From the NCBI GenBank assembly GCA_947396885.1, contig OX377202.1, forward strand, positions 71,520,643 through 71,584,642: a stretch of 64,000 nucleotides of DNA, in the 5' to 3' direction. Below are positions 46,761 through 58,800 of this stretch, in pieces; position 1 is the first letter of the stretch, and each line of letters starts with the position of its first letter. Below the pieces are notes generated by a model. That model worked only from the letters and a program-made list of their open reading frames with translations. It searched no databases and was not told the DNA's origin. The position numbers were made by a program, and so were the translations under genes. The stretch is from Heligmosomoides polygyrus polygyrus. Lineage: Eukaryota > Nematoda > Chromadorea > Rhabditida > Heligmosomidae.

Positions 46761-46914
46761 CTCCTGTGGGACGAATTATGCTACAACACCTCGTTCCCCT
46801 GCCTTAGTCCCTGCAGGCTGTCACTGCCCACTGCGGTAGCGCTGGATCAGCAAGCAGCTAAAGGCGAAAAAATCTCAGGGCCGTAGGTTACCATAGGAAA
46901 CGGACAAGAGCGAG

Positions 46915-49600
46915 CCATTTGATTGTTTGCACATACAACTGTCGTAGCATCAACACGGCCGCTCAGTTATCGGCCGAGGAGACAAAACGGATTTTGTATC
47001 ATGTAATTGGACTGATCGAAACAAAACGTAAGAATCCTCTATCATGCATGTGGAACGATGGAACTGCTGTATTCCTCGGAGCGCGTAGAGCAGAAACAAT
47101 ATCAGGAGGAGTCGGCTTCATTGTGGCTCCCGATTTTGCGAAGAACGTAACTAGTGTCACTTTCTTTGGCCATTGACTCGGCGTGCTCACTGCAACTCTG
47201 GCGAGAACGTCGATGTCTCCGTAATTCAAGTATAGGCCCCGACGGCCAACAGCAACGAAGAACTCCATGACGATTCCTATGAAGAGCTAGGAGATCTGGT
47301 TAGAGCACAGAAGAGCAGCTATATAGTTGTAGCTGGAGACTTCAACACACGCATCGGACCTCGTAGAGCTGGTGAACGTTTCATCGGGCCTAAGAGTGCG
47401 GAGACCCGCAACGATTATGGTGAAGCTGGCAAACTTTTGCGAAGTACATCATCTGTGTCACGGCAACAGCCAGTTCTGCAAGTCGCAATTGAAAAGATTG
47501 ACACACTCATCTCCGAACGGAGAGCATCTCCACGAGCTGGACCACATCTTGTGCAGCAGAAGGGCCCAGACAGATGTCGAAGTTGTCCCATCCTTCAATA
47601 CGGGTAGCGATTACCGTCTATTGCGAACTCGACTTCGCGCGGATCGGTCTCATATACGCCCTTCACGGATACGATCGAGGATTCCCAAGGCAACGGTTTT
47701 GAACACAGAGGCAATTCACGCAATGGTGGAAAGTGCAAACCTAGAAACGTCGGACGGCATCGATGAAGACCATACTCGGCTTATACAGGGTGCGTAAAAA
47801 GTATTGACGCACCTACTTTTCGTTTCAGCCCCAACTTTCTCTTTCTACTTTTCAAAGTTTTTGTGTGTTATTTTTGTTGTCTATATTGTGTTCAAAAAAT
47901 AGTCTTGTAAAAATTAAAGAAACATGATACCGTCGTGGTTACGGTGGCCCTTTTTTTTGTTACCCAAACAGCTGAATATTTCCTTAACAAGAGAATTTGG
48001 CGCTGTTCGAAACGGTTGGTGACGAAGGAGGTCAGCAACCCAAACGTCAGCCACGGCTCTGTCATACCAGATGATGATTACAAGATGTCCAAGCACGATA
48101 GCGTTCAAATCCAAAATTATCAACCTCTGTCCGATAATGGCAAACAGATAACGCGCGCAGGTGTGGACAGCTGCTCAGACGAGCACAGCTTGAACATGAA
48201 TTCGCTGGATTACTCTTTTTAGGCGATTTTAGAGAATGAGGTCCGGGCTACTTTCAGCAGAAGTGACCACTTGCAGAAGACTGCCCTGTTCAAAGCACGG
48301 GACGAAATCCAAGCGAGTACTTGCGGCGCGTGCTCATAAACTTTTCCATCGTTTTCGCTCCTGTACTCACAGTAAAGGAGCCAATGTCAATTACGAGTTG
48401 TTCTACCGTGTTTGCAAGATCATTTTCCCATAGTTCTCGAGGGATTGTTTTAAAGCTTACTACGCAATACTATTTCCACAGCCGTCATTCACTGCGTCAA
48501 TACTTTTTACGCACCCTGTAAACGCAGTAACGACGCTGTATTGCGGCTCCAAATCACAGCTCTTGCCGAATCTCAGATATCACGTGACGTCTCCTTGCAC
48601 AGCGAAAACTGTGAAGACTGTCAGCGAAATCACGTGACTGCACATCGTGCAGGCTGTGTAGACAAAAGCTTACGGAGGATCACAGGATTTTCTAACGTCA
48701 GCGACTATTGGACACAGCAGACAACAAACGGAGTCTGAAGAAAACAAAACATGATCTTGCAGAATATCGTCATGTGATTTCCTGTTTAAAGGCTCCTGAC
48801 GGGACGCGATCGTCATCTAGGCCAGAAATGGAGTCTATAATGACGGACTTCTGTACGAACCTTTTCAAGACAAGACGCCATTCCACCGCTGCACGTCCTC
48901 CTCTTGGCGACAATGTTCCAATGTTCCTGCCATCTGAGATGCGTCATGTGATTGAGACGATGTCCAAAGGTAGTTCCGCAGGCGCCGATGGAAACACTGT
49001 TAAAATTCTGCAGGCTTGTGGTCATAAGATGTTCAGTGCTTTGGCGCAGCGCTTTTCCCGCTACGTAACGCAATGTGAAGTGGCATCGAAGTCGATGATA
49101 GGCAGCTGAACCACCTAGGATTTGCCTACGATATTGTTCTCATCACAAAGTCCACGCAGCAGGCGTCAAGAATGCTGCACGATCTTCACAACGAAGGAGC
49201 TGAGGCTGGACTAACGATCAACATGTCGAAGACGAAATTTATGAGGAACGAATTCGTGGGCGGTGACCTAGTACTGTTTGAAGAAGTCTCTTTACAGGAA
49301 GTCGAAGATTACGTCTACCCTGGGCGACTGTTGAACATGAAGAACGAGTTCAGACCGGAAATATTACGAAAGAAAAAGAGCGGCATGGGCAGCGTACAAT
49401 TCTGTGAGAGACGTAGTCGAGAGCTGCAATAACTGTGCTCAATAATTGTGAACTGAGAGCTAATATCTTCAACTCCACAGTTCCTCCTGCGCTATGTTAC
49501 GCTTGTGAAACGTAGGCCATAACAAAAGCAGCAGCAGATCAATTACTAAGAGAGCAAACGGCTTTGGAAAGGAAGATGGTTGGCATCTCTCTACACCAGC
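46915..49600 (+). pseudogene. RTE-like LINE, endonuclease and partial reverse transcriptase, degenerate
   Basis: The first block (from about 46918) is an APE-type endonuclease start, VCTYNCRSINTAAQLS, then VIGLIETKRKNPLSC and GGVGFIVAPDF, followed by HELDHILCSRR. After the nested element at 47786-48518, the RT linker resumes (KHDLAEYRHVISCLKAPDG, then PSEMRHVIETMSKGSSAGAD). Around 49085 a deletion removes RT motifs A and B. The YADD region follows as GFAYDIVLITKS, with the first catalytic Asp changed to Tyr. Stops and frameshifts occur throughout. The C-terminal part reappears at 50590-50940 beyond a GC-rich insert. Confidence 0.7.
47786..48518. mobile_element. Tc1/mariner-type element nested in the LINE
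   Basis: A 733-bp element flanked by TA at 47784-47785 and 48519-48520. Perfect or near-perfect inverted ends read CAGGGTGCGTAAAAAGTATT and continue for about 25 bp. The interior has only broken open frames without catalytic motifs I can place. It interrupts the LINE between the endonuclease and RT linker, so it is younger than the LINE copy. Confidence 0.75.
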
Positions 49601-49604
49601 AGCG

Positions 49605-50590
49605 CCTCTCCGCATTGCACAACTGTCGTGCCGCAGGGGGGACCTCCGCCCGTACATCGGTGGAGGCCGAGGTCCCCTCTACGGCCCGAGCTGTGGCATA
49701 TCCGATCCGCGGCTCGCGACCAGTGGGCTCAAGCTGCCACGCGGTTATTCCTGCCCGAGAGACCCTTAACGGATCTTGATTGCCGCGTGCCCTTTTGATG
49801 CGACCTTGAAATCCCACATGATAGCGTCTCTTCGTATGTTGACTTCCTCCGGAGGAATCCCCGTTGGTCGAAGCGTCCCCCGACCCCCGGCGATCCCTCC
49901 AATTGCGACGCTGATTTGACCATTGACTTGACCCAGATAATTTGGCAAATCACCTTACGAGTTTGGATAATAAACCTTTGAACTATAAGTTTATATTAGC
50001 TAAAGAGTGATGACCGACATAACATAACAAAATATGGAGGCGACATATCCTACGAGTTACGGGCCAGGCTGCACCCAAACCTACTGAGGGGATCAGGACC
50101 GCGACCCGTGGGGCTTGCCTGACCCAGGTCCCGTGGCCTGCGCCAAGTCGGGACCGACGAGGCCAGGCAGGGGCCCCGCGTTACCTGTGGAAACAACGAC
50201 GGCGACAAATCCTTGGCTCCTTGACGACGACTTGCGGCTAGCGACGAGGATGACAGTTGACGATCGTAGCGACCAGGGAGGTGGATCTCGATGATGACCA
50301 AGCCAGGATCCGACCGACGAGTAGTGCTTGCCCTCAGAGGGGACGGGCGACGGCGACGACGACGCCCGGCCGCTCAGCGGGAGCGGCCGGGGACGACCAC
50401 CGCTCAGCGGGAGCGGTGGTGGCAGGACTGGCGACCCAGCCGGTCAGAGACGACAGAGGCACGCACCCTCTGCGTCTCTGCCGGCTTCTAGAAGCTTCCG
50501 CGGTGGCGACGTGTCGATCGACGCGTTTGACCAGGTTTGACCAGGTCGATCGACCGGCCCGGCCCAGCGACGGCGACCTGTGAGGACTTG
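49605..50590. repeat. GC-rich insert splitting the LINE C-terminus
   Basis: LINE coding similarity stops after MVGISLHQQR (about 49604) and returns at about 50590-50630. Between them lies about 1 kb of GC-rich sequence with repeated words (CAGCGGGAGCGG twice near 50376-50416; GTTTGACCAGG repeated near 50526-50545). No domain is recognised and no target duplication was found. Confidence 0.5.
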
Positions 50591-50940
50591 TCGGACGCGA
50601 GTCACGACAACAACGAACAAATCCGAGCAATGTCCAGAGTCCAGGATGTCATTCTTCATATCGATGAAGCGAAACACCATTTCGCTGGACATTTGATGAG
50701 ACGAAAGGACGGACGTTAGAGTACCGCCACTGTACATTGGGAACCACTCAGCAAGAAACGATCACTCGGTCGCCCTCCTTTACGGTGGCAAGATTCGCTC
50801 GCTCCTCGGAACAACATCCGTACCTCTAACATCAACTCGATTAAGGTGCTCGCCCACTGGTCAATTTTGGCTGAAGATCGAACAAGTTGGGACCCGCGCA
50901 AGACAAATCGTTGCTGAGGAACGGGTCGCAAGTATCGCAA
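50590..50940 (+). pseudogene. LINE reverse transcriptase C-terminal tail
   Basis: SRVQDVILHIDEAKHHFAGH, then LMRRKDGR, GRPPLRWQDS and LAHWSILAEDRTSWDP form the zinc-less C-terminal tail of RTE-like LINE proteins. A stop after DGR and a TGA near 50917 break the frame. It is probably the 3' end of the LINE at 46915-49600. Confidence 0.65.
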
Positions 50941-50959
50941 GTAAGTAAGTGTCTTGGTA

Positions 50960-51770
50960 TTGGAGGGATTCTGTACTGCTCGACGATGAAAGCTTGTGCA
51001 TCTTTATGAACAGATTAATGACTGGACACTGCGGAGATTCAATTTTAAAGCGCGTTATTGTTAGTAGGCTAATCCCACCTGCTTTTGTCAATGATACCCA
51101 CGGTCTATTCAACCTTCGGCACCTGCCCTAAATGCAGACGATGGGCGATAGAAACACCCATCGCGAAGGTGGTGTTGGACTATTGAAAGATCTATCTGTC
51201 TGTGAATGACAGCGAATTCCCGTGTCAGGTGTGGTAACCTCATTACTTGCATGGGCTGTGGCGAGGAGACGGCGCGACCCCTGCATCTTAGCGACAAGAA
51301 ACACCTTGACGCAATACCACGTCCAGGACATCCACTTCAATGGGTCACCATAGAGTCCACGGACATACGGTGGAGAACTTTGAGATCAGAGTCAAGCTGA
51401 TGGCTGTCGAAGCTCAAACCGCCGCCCGCAAGGTACTGGAGGCGTTTTGAATTCATGCCAAAGACCCCAAGCCGAACCGGAAGGAAGAGTGCCTCCTTAT
51501 AACATGGGAGCTCAAGCCCTACATCATGCTGGCATTCTGATTTGGGTGCCTGCATCTCGAGAGCGGCCCTGTTACCGACAGATTGGTCCATCTGATTTCG
51601 ATGTGAGGATCTCGATTTCTCTATTGACTACGTGATCGAAAGGTAGTCTTGGATTTCTAAGGTTGAGGCAACGTCTGACGAGGTAGTCGAATTTTTACGT
51701 GATCCTTAATTTCAGGCTCTGAAGAAGGGGATACCCCCGAACGTCAGACAAATAAGGTCTGTGTAACTTC
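50960..51770 (+). pseudogene. Penelope-like element 3' part: GIY-YIG endonuclease remnant and tail
   Basis: Plus-strand translations across frames give LITCMGCGEETARPLH, fitting the LITC-x-x-C-x-x-x-Y-x-G-x-T-x-R-x-L pattern of Penelope GIY-YIG domains with a gap, and then VENFEIRVKLMAVEAQTAAR and KVLEAFEFMPKTP, the usual end of that domain. Several frameshifts are present. The 3' tail carries a hammerhead-like core at 51719-51745. A second copy of this layout is at 56855-57560. Confidence 0.6.
51719..51745 (+). ncRNA. Hammerhead-ribozyme-like motif, degenerate
   Basis: CTGAAGA, then a GGGG/CCCC stem with an ATA loop, then CGAACGTC. The hammerhead consensus is CUGAUGA, stem II, GAAA. Here U4 is A and the fourth base of GAAA is C, so activity is doubtful. 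The comparable motif at 57514-57541 has a different but paired stem. Confidence 0.4.
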
Positions 51771-51779
51771 GTGAGGAGC

Positions 51780-53604
51780 TCACTAAGACAACGCAACAAG
51801 ATCTTTGATGCCGAGGTTCATAGAAAGTCGTACATGGCGACTATAGTTCGCTAACCACTTGCGAATTTGGACTAAAAACTCTTTCGAACAGTCCTCCGTT
51901 CGGTTGCATTGCCTTGTACAGCGTGAGTGAACAAAATCAATATTTAATCACAAATCAAATATATAACATGTACAATTCTCGCGTTATTAAGACCAATCCG
52001 ATACGTACGTTGAGCATTCAAGATATCAATCAATAATAATAAAGTGCCTAAATTTCGATGATTTTTCGTGAAGCGTTCGTCGTAACCTTCCCTGTCTCAC
52101 TTGGACATTCGAAAAGAAGGCGACAAATTCGCAAATGAGGAGACGAAAAGGCAGTGTGATCTACGCGTTTCTACGAACGAAGAGATTACTAGAAAGAGGA
52201 GGCGCTGGCTGAGTGAATTCGAATGGCTCGTTATTGCTTGGCGACTAATGAGGATTGAAGTTGCTCATCGTCTGATGCGCTTCGATTGTGAGTCGTCGTA
52301 CCGAATAACTGAAACGAGAGTGCGTTAAATACGCATGAAGCAGGCAATCCAAATAATTCGGAAAAACTCCGCTAGGAACTCATGTTCTTCAGAATGCTAT
52401 ATGGCGTGTGGAGGCGAATTCCTCGCATGGAAAAGCGGAGCAAAAAACCCTTTATTAGCAACGCATAGAACCATATTAATGTTGTTTTTATTGTGTGATT
52501 GTGGATCGAAAGTTAGAATATAAGCAAAGTAGCCTTTTGATCCCTCATGAAAAGCCAGGATAAAAGCGTTGGCGTCCATGTTTAGCATTAAACTACAGAT
52601 TCATATTGAAAATAATTAAGTCGTTTCAAGCTAACACTGAGAAGCAGCATCAGTAAGCGAACGCGCATGCAGAGAAGAAACTCTTGATAGAACAAATATG
52701 CCATTTTAACGTCGGATTGGACACTTTTCAAATCAAATTGGACACTAAGATGGCCTAAGACTTTTGAAATCAGAGCCAACTCTTACAAACTGAAACGACC
52801 TTAGGGCATAGGGCTAAACTACAGACTCACTAAGATGGTTAGAATAATTTTTTTTTGTTCAAGAAAAATTTAGTATAACTTTCTTTGAAGTTTTTTAGTT
52901 CAACTGCTCCGGAAAGTGTAATTACCTGATAAAAATTCTATTTTTTTTTGAGAAAAAGAATAAACTTAATTTTGTTTTGAAGCGCGACAAGGCAGCAATT
53001 AAGTAGTGCATTAAAAGACTGGATCGCGCTGTTCACTCAAAAAGTTTACCGCAACGGTTATTTAATTGATAGTGTAAACACCGCTTACATGCAGCATCAA
53101 TGTGAGGAGATGTAAGTTTTTTTTAATAAAAAAGCAATCACCGTTTTGGCCGTAAAAATGGTTGCCCTACTTCTCTTTAAAAAAAGCTTTAAATCATTGC
53201 GTTTCCTCGAAAAATAAGATGTTGTACAAAATTTCAAAGTATGCGTTCTCTTACTGGGAAATGAATTAATACTTAAAACGGAGTTATACTAAAACCAGAC
53301 GTCCTGCGGCTTACCGGCCGCGAAACGTTTGATTGCATTAAATCGACTCGGCTATTGATCGGTATTGAATCGATAATGTAATTGGATATTGACCTCCCGA
53401 TCTAAGCCTTCCAGCTTTTATTGAGCTCACTCGTCGGTCGTCATATCCGCGTGACTCCCACCGAAATCGGTCAGTCGGGAGGAAATCGATAACACCTGTC
53501 GAACAATCAATAATATTGATCGGTAAGGGTCCTTCGATCCTACCTACTTGTTGAGGCGGGCTACTCCTTTATCGTTTACACGTGAGGGTAACCTTGACAG
53601 GTTT
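51780..53604. other. AT-rich unassigned sequence
   Basis: No gene is recognised. The plus-strand frame 52101-52328 is basic and lacks motifs. 53330-53600 is ATCGAT-rich and resembles parts of 7.8-8.2 kb. Confidence 0.4.
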
Positions 53605-53606
53605 TA

Positions 53607-54867
53607 TTAGGTTGGAAAAAAAGTCTCTTCACACTTCGAAATTTTTTTTACCCTTCCCCTTGTAAACGCACTAGCCAATGTTGATTGCTGATTTCGTAAT
53701 CCTATCACACTTGTCTACCGTTCGCACGCAGACATAGGTTAAGACTCTTCTTGTAATTCGTTATCTATCCAATCTTCCGAACTCAATGCCAGATCTACCT
53801 CATGGCCGTTTTCAGCACGGCATTCTTCAAGAATTCATTAAAGAATCCACAGCACGTCAGGCAGCAGACCAAATTAACCATATATATGGCTTGGGATCTA
53901 CTACTCATCGCGCCTGTTATGAGAGGTTCGGAAAGTCTTTAAAGGGAGATTATTCACTGAGGGCAAAGCATGGTCAGGAAGGCCAACTGGGTTGGACGAC
54001 AGTGAACTACACCATCTTCTTCGTACCGATAGTTGGCAGACGACACGTCAGCTGGCAGAGAAGCTCGAAGTGTCTCATAGGATAGTAGGAATCCATCTGA
54101 AGAATCTTGGCTTTCATGGAAATTTGGAGCTTGGATTCCATATGCCCTGTCAGACACTCAGAAAGGTCGACGGCTCTCCATCGCTGCTTCTCTTCTGTCC
54201 AGATAAGGAAGAAAATCGTTTCTTCCGCGGATTGTGACAAGCGAAGAGTCCTGGGTTCTGTGTGCCAACTTCGACGAAAAGGCAATGGGTACAAAAGGGA
54301 GAGAGCCCTAAGTCTGATCTCAAGCCCAATGTTCACGAGAGGAAGATTTTCTTGAGTGTTTGGTGGGATATCAGAGGAGTGATTTATCGGCAAACTCTCA
54401 GAAGTGGAGAGACACTTACTGCTGTCACATACTGCGGCCAACTCCACAAAGTCGTCGCAACTCTCCAAGAAAACAGGCCGGAGAAGTCGAAGGTGATGAT
54501 CCTGCATGACGATGCAAAACCACATGTTGCAAGACTCACAAGAGAAACAATAAAGGGGATGGGCTGGGAGGTAATGCCACATCCACCGTATAGCCCTGAT
54601 CTCGCCCCTACCGACTACCATCTCTTCCGTGCTCTCAAGCAAGAAATTGGAGAGAAATATTTTGGAACGGATGAAGACCTCAAAAATTGGATTTATCAAT
54701 GGTTCGACTCCAGAACTGCAGTCTTTTAAGCGAGAGGAATTGGAAAATCACCCAGTCTTTGGAGAAGTGTAGTAGAACAAAATAGAGTTTATCTCAATTG
54801 ATTTGACTTTGTAGTTGTGAAGTAATAAATCTTTGAAAAAAATGAAAAGACTTTTTTTCCAACCTAA
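53607..54867 (+). mobile_element. Mariner, family 4, frameshifted transposase
   Basis: A 1261-bp element between TA at 53605-53606 and 54868-54869, with ends TTAGGTTGGAAAAAAAGTCT. The plus strand carries a transposase from the ATG at 53786 in at least three frames. The helix-turn-helix parts are ARQAADQINHIYGLG and TRQLAEKLEVSHRIV. The catalytic end has ILHDDAKPHVARLT and APTDYHLFRALK, with exactly 34 residues between the second and third aspartates. The first motif reads TSEESW in place of TCDEKW. A TAA follows SRTAVF before the natural end. It is a pseudogene copy. Confidence 0.85.
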
Positions 54868-55873
54868 TACATGTACGTGCGGGTTACCTTCACATGTTCA
54901 ACACGTTTTGCAAGTTTACACAGGTTTGTGACACACACACAGACAGACGGACTAACGCTTTTATATTAGCAGGATTTTCCTAGCACTTAGCAAAAGCGTA
55001 GTGGATAGCCTGAGACAGTTCTTCGTATTTTTTTCTTCAGACGTGGGTATCAAGGACATAGGTGCACGACTTTAAATGCTCCAAAATATATTTAGTTCTG
55101 GGTAACGTTCTGAGCCAGCCATCCTCCTTAGACGTGTTCCATCCACTTCTCAATGATGTCGACGAGGTTGAGCACGCATTAGGGCGGTGCAACTCAAGGA
55201 ATAGGAAGTGAGTTGGCAGTCCATGTGCCACGAAATCTAGTTGCCATCACCTTGGACATTGAAATAAGGTGGAAATGACGTCAACTGAGGAATCGATCCC
55301 AAAGCAGACTCATCTGCTCCTAATCGATTTCTCATCTATCCTTCAAAGTAGTGTTTAATAGAAGTACCATTATGAGGAGGGTGTGGTGCAACCCTGCGAT
55401 TTGAAAGGCTTCAGAGAAAGATGAATCTAATGAGTAGTATTATCCGCGCGAGAGCGGTTATTCAAAACCGATACGTATATTTTGGTCACACTTCTCAGAA
55501 TCCTTTTTCGAAACAGTATTCTACACCTACTCAGACACATTGCAAGCCAATCACGTTATCCTAAAAAGTTTTTTATAGGAAAGCTCTGAACTGAATAGAA
55601 AACTCACTTTCGTTGACCCACTTGACCTCCTTAACTCCGGAACTGCTGACGAGTCTCCTCCATCTTCAAACAACTTTGGAGAAACTCCAACCGACACCTC
55701 GTGGTGCTAAATAATAGAACGTTAAAAAATCGTGAGACTCACTGCTCATAATGATCGATTACTGGGTGGTTGCAAACGGTACGGATTTCTCAGTTTTCTT
55801 TACAGACACTCCAAGCTCCTTCCGCATTGTTTCCATAATAACTCAAATGTAACAGATTTATCGCATCTATTGT
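54868..55873. other. Flanking repeat and unassigned sequence
   Basis: 54870-54965 matches 7675-7765 in inverse orientation (CACACACACAGACAGACGGA) and seems to be the repeat into which the mariner inserted. The rest shows no gene. Confidence 0.4.
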
Positions 55874-55883
55874 AACTATACAG
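55874..55883 (+). promoter_or_regulatory. Probable trans-splice acceptor of candidate gene B
   Basis: AACTATACAG ends seven bases before the ATG at 55891, the usual nematode arrangement. Confidence 0.4.
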
Positions 55884-55890
55884 AGAGGAA

Positions 55891-58800
55891 ATGTCGCCCA
55901 GTCAGGAGTACCCGACGGCCTTCCATGCCGATGAATTAGTAAAGGCTTTGTCTAGGATGAAAGACACTGGTTTATCAACTGTCAGGTCAGCGAAAATCAT
56001 TGTGGCCAATCAAGGATTCATTTCTGCCAAACAGAGACTCAAAGGGCTTCCACGATATTCTGCAGAAGTTGTAAGCGGGGCGCATCCCAAAAACGATGAA
56101 CTACGTTGGTCTGTATCCTTTTTCTGAGGGTGATAATCGACAATACAACTCTAGTCGTTGGAGATACATTCATAGCTTTTTACCGATATCCTTCCTTCCT
56201 TATGTTCTTATGCTATTGCTTGTTAATTTCCCCTAAAGCCTTGAAAAGGGATAATAATTGGCAAAAAACCAGGATAATCAGGGTCAGCATGGGCGACACG
56301 AGCCAAAAACCTAGAAACGGATGCACACGACAGTCGGAACCTTTCCCCATTGCTGGCTTCCCGCGCCCATCGCGCTTGGCATACTTTTTCGCGCCGCGCA
56401 CGGTGTTCAACATTGGTCCTGGACGGATCGCCATCGCGCTCCCTTGCAGAGCGGTGGCCGATGCGACGAGCACTGAGAGGTTCAAATCTCTTTCGCGTCG
56501 CTCTGCAAAACTCATCGCCGCGATTCCATCGCGGCGACGGGAAGTATGCTCGAGGCCTAAATGTAAAGAAGGCAGCATGTTCATGTTTAGTTGGGAGAAT
56601 TCATATATTTTTTATCTCCGTCGAATCAGAAAGAGGGAGGCGGTGCTGTTTACTCGGTTCGAGGAGTAAACAGCACCGCCTTCCTCGGTCCCGGCCTAAT
56701 CGCAGATATGCACAGGTGCAGAGGAACGGCAAGAGTCAGCGCGATTAGCTTTGGATATACCTATGCAAAATGGTTACAATATTCTCCGATATCAGCAAAG
56801 ACCCACTGATAGCCGTCTCGAAGAAGGCCACGCGGCAACAAGAAACCTCTCTGTATGCCGTTTGCTTCTGATAATGTGAGTGCTGCTATTCAGAGATCAT
56901 GCGAGCTCAGTTGCAAAATGGTGTTGCGTGACAAAAACTGCGTGATATGCCCGCGTCGTAATCTAGGTGATTGTCCTCTTCAGGGAACAGTTTACCAAAC
57001 TGAGTGTTGGGCGAGGAAACGTGAAGAACGCTGGCGATTCGCGTAAGGGGACATTTAGCAAGCAAGGCGCGTGCAAACACAAGAACACTCCTAGGGAGGC
57101 ATAAGGCGACAACTGTAACGATTTTGACATACAGCGCATGGTCCTGGCAGTTGAGACTGACATTCGACTAGGGAAGCATTGGAGGCGTTTTGGATTTTCG
57201 CAAGAATTCCAAGAATGAATCGCCAAGAACGTCCACCAATTACAAATGACTTCTTGCCGCTTGTACCAAAATGCGAGCTGTGGAATGGATGCTGACGAGC
57301 AGACCATTGCATCATTGCAAGTGATATAGTGCGTCTGCGGTAGGTCTCATTCGCCCTACTTACCGTGCACTACAGTTGAACTGCGTACCGTGAGTTTTCC
57401 CTCTTTGCGTGAAGTTGTTGTGGGTCTCCCCCTACTGTGTCGGATCCGCTGGAGTGGTTGATGCGCTTGGTGAGGTAGAGTGCATTTCAATATCTTGCAT
57501 CACCTTCAGGCCTCTGAAGACGACGATCGCGTCGGAACGTCAGGCCACACAATAAAGTTCCACCACAAAACTTCGTTCGGCACACAAGAAACTGATACAC
57601 AGCTAGTAGCATTCCTCGGATGTCAAAGACATGACGATTTGATTAATCGCTCCCAAAAGACGCAGATTCTTATCAAAAACCAGTCCTATTAGCCATGCTA
57701 GCCTAGATCTAGATAGCACAACATTACTATTAAGCTGTCAAGCGTAGATACGATCGAGGGTTGTCTCAGTTCGTCTTTATTCTTGCATTTTGGTGTCACT
57801 GCATTACCACGCACATACTCGCAGTGAAATACCAATGAGAAGTAGATGCTTAAACAGTTATAACAGCTGCAGAAAATCGAGGAGATCTCCGGGTATCTCA
57901 CTACGTTACGCTTGGTTCTCTTCATGGCTCCAAAGCGGAGTCTTTTGAAAGAAGGTAGCTGGAACATACCATTGGATCCGGTTGGCTGTTGAATGAAAAC
58001 TGCGAGACACCGAGTGCGATGGCTTTCGGCTGCCTCACCAAGACACCGTGAATGATGGGGTGATTTGGAGCGCTGAAATTACCGGCAGTAACAAAGGAAG
58101 CCACGTAGTTCAGCTGAACCTACTAATGCTGCATCATATTCATAGAAGCTTCTTAAGGAACCATTAAACTATGCAGTGTTGAACAAAGAGTTCGGGGAGG
58201 ACGTTGATTTGGGAACCTAAGAACATCTCTTTCGAAAAGTTTTGTTACAGAAAGTTTGAACTTCACGACAGGGAGACCATTTTTGACATCACTACTGCAC
58301 TATGTTCGCACACCGTGATGAACTGCTTGAAGTTCAGCCAATAGTTCCCTAATTGGTAAAAGGGGGCTTGGAAGAATAGCCGATGCTGATGATTGAGACG
58401 TGCGAAAACTTCGAGAGTAGAATTTTCTTTTTACAGAGAAAATTCGTTGTTTGCAGTATTTTCTTTGTCACGATGTCTTTGGCATTCAACGAATCCAGTC
58501 GATTCATCTCCTTTCACGTAAGTACGATCTTGGAGAAACGGTAGCAAGCAATGTTGTTGGTGTCCGCGTCGACCCTAGCGCGAGAAAGCGATATATCGGC
58601 GCGTAGGAAACTCGAGGCTCCTTGGACCACTGCTAGGAACCCCAGATCAGCTAGAAGGAGAAGTGTCTAGCGATATTCAAAGAACTGGCTCCCTTCATGG
58701 AGTTCTGCAGGTTCTGACCTATTTGGACTGACCTCCAGGTACTTAAGACGGTGGTTCGAGGGCTGAGGCTCATCCACCCATGTTACGCCCAGTGTACCGG

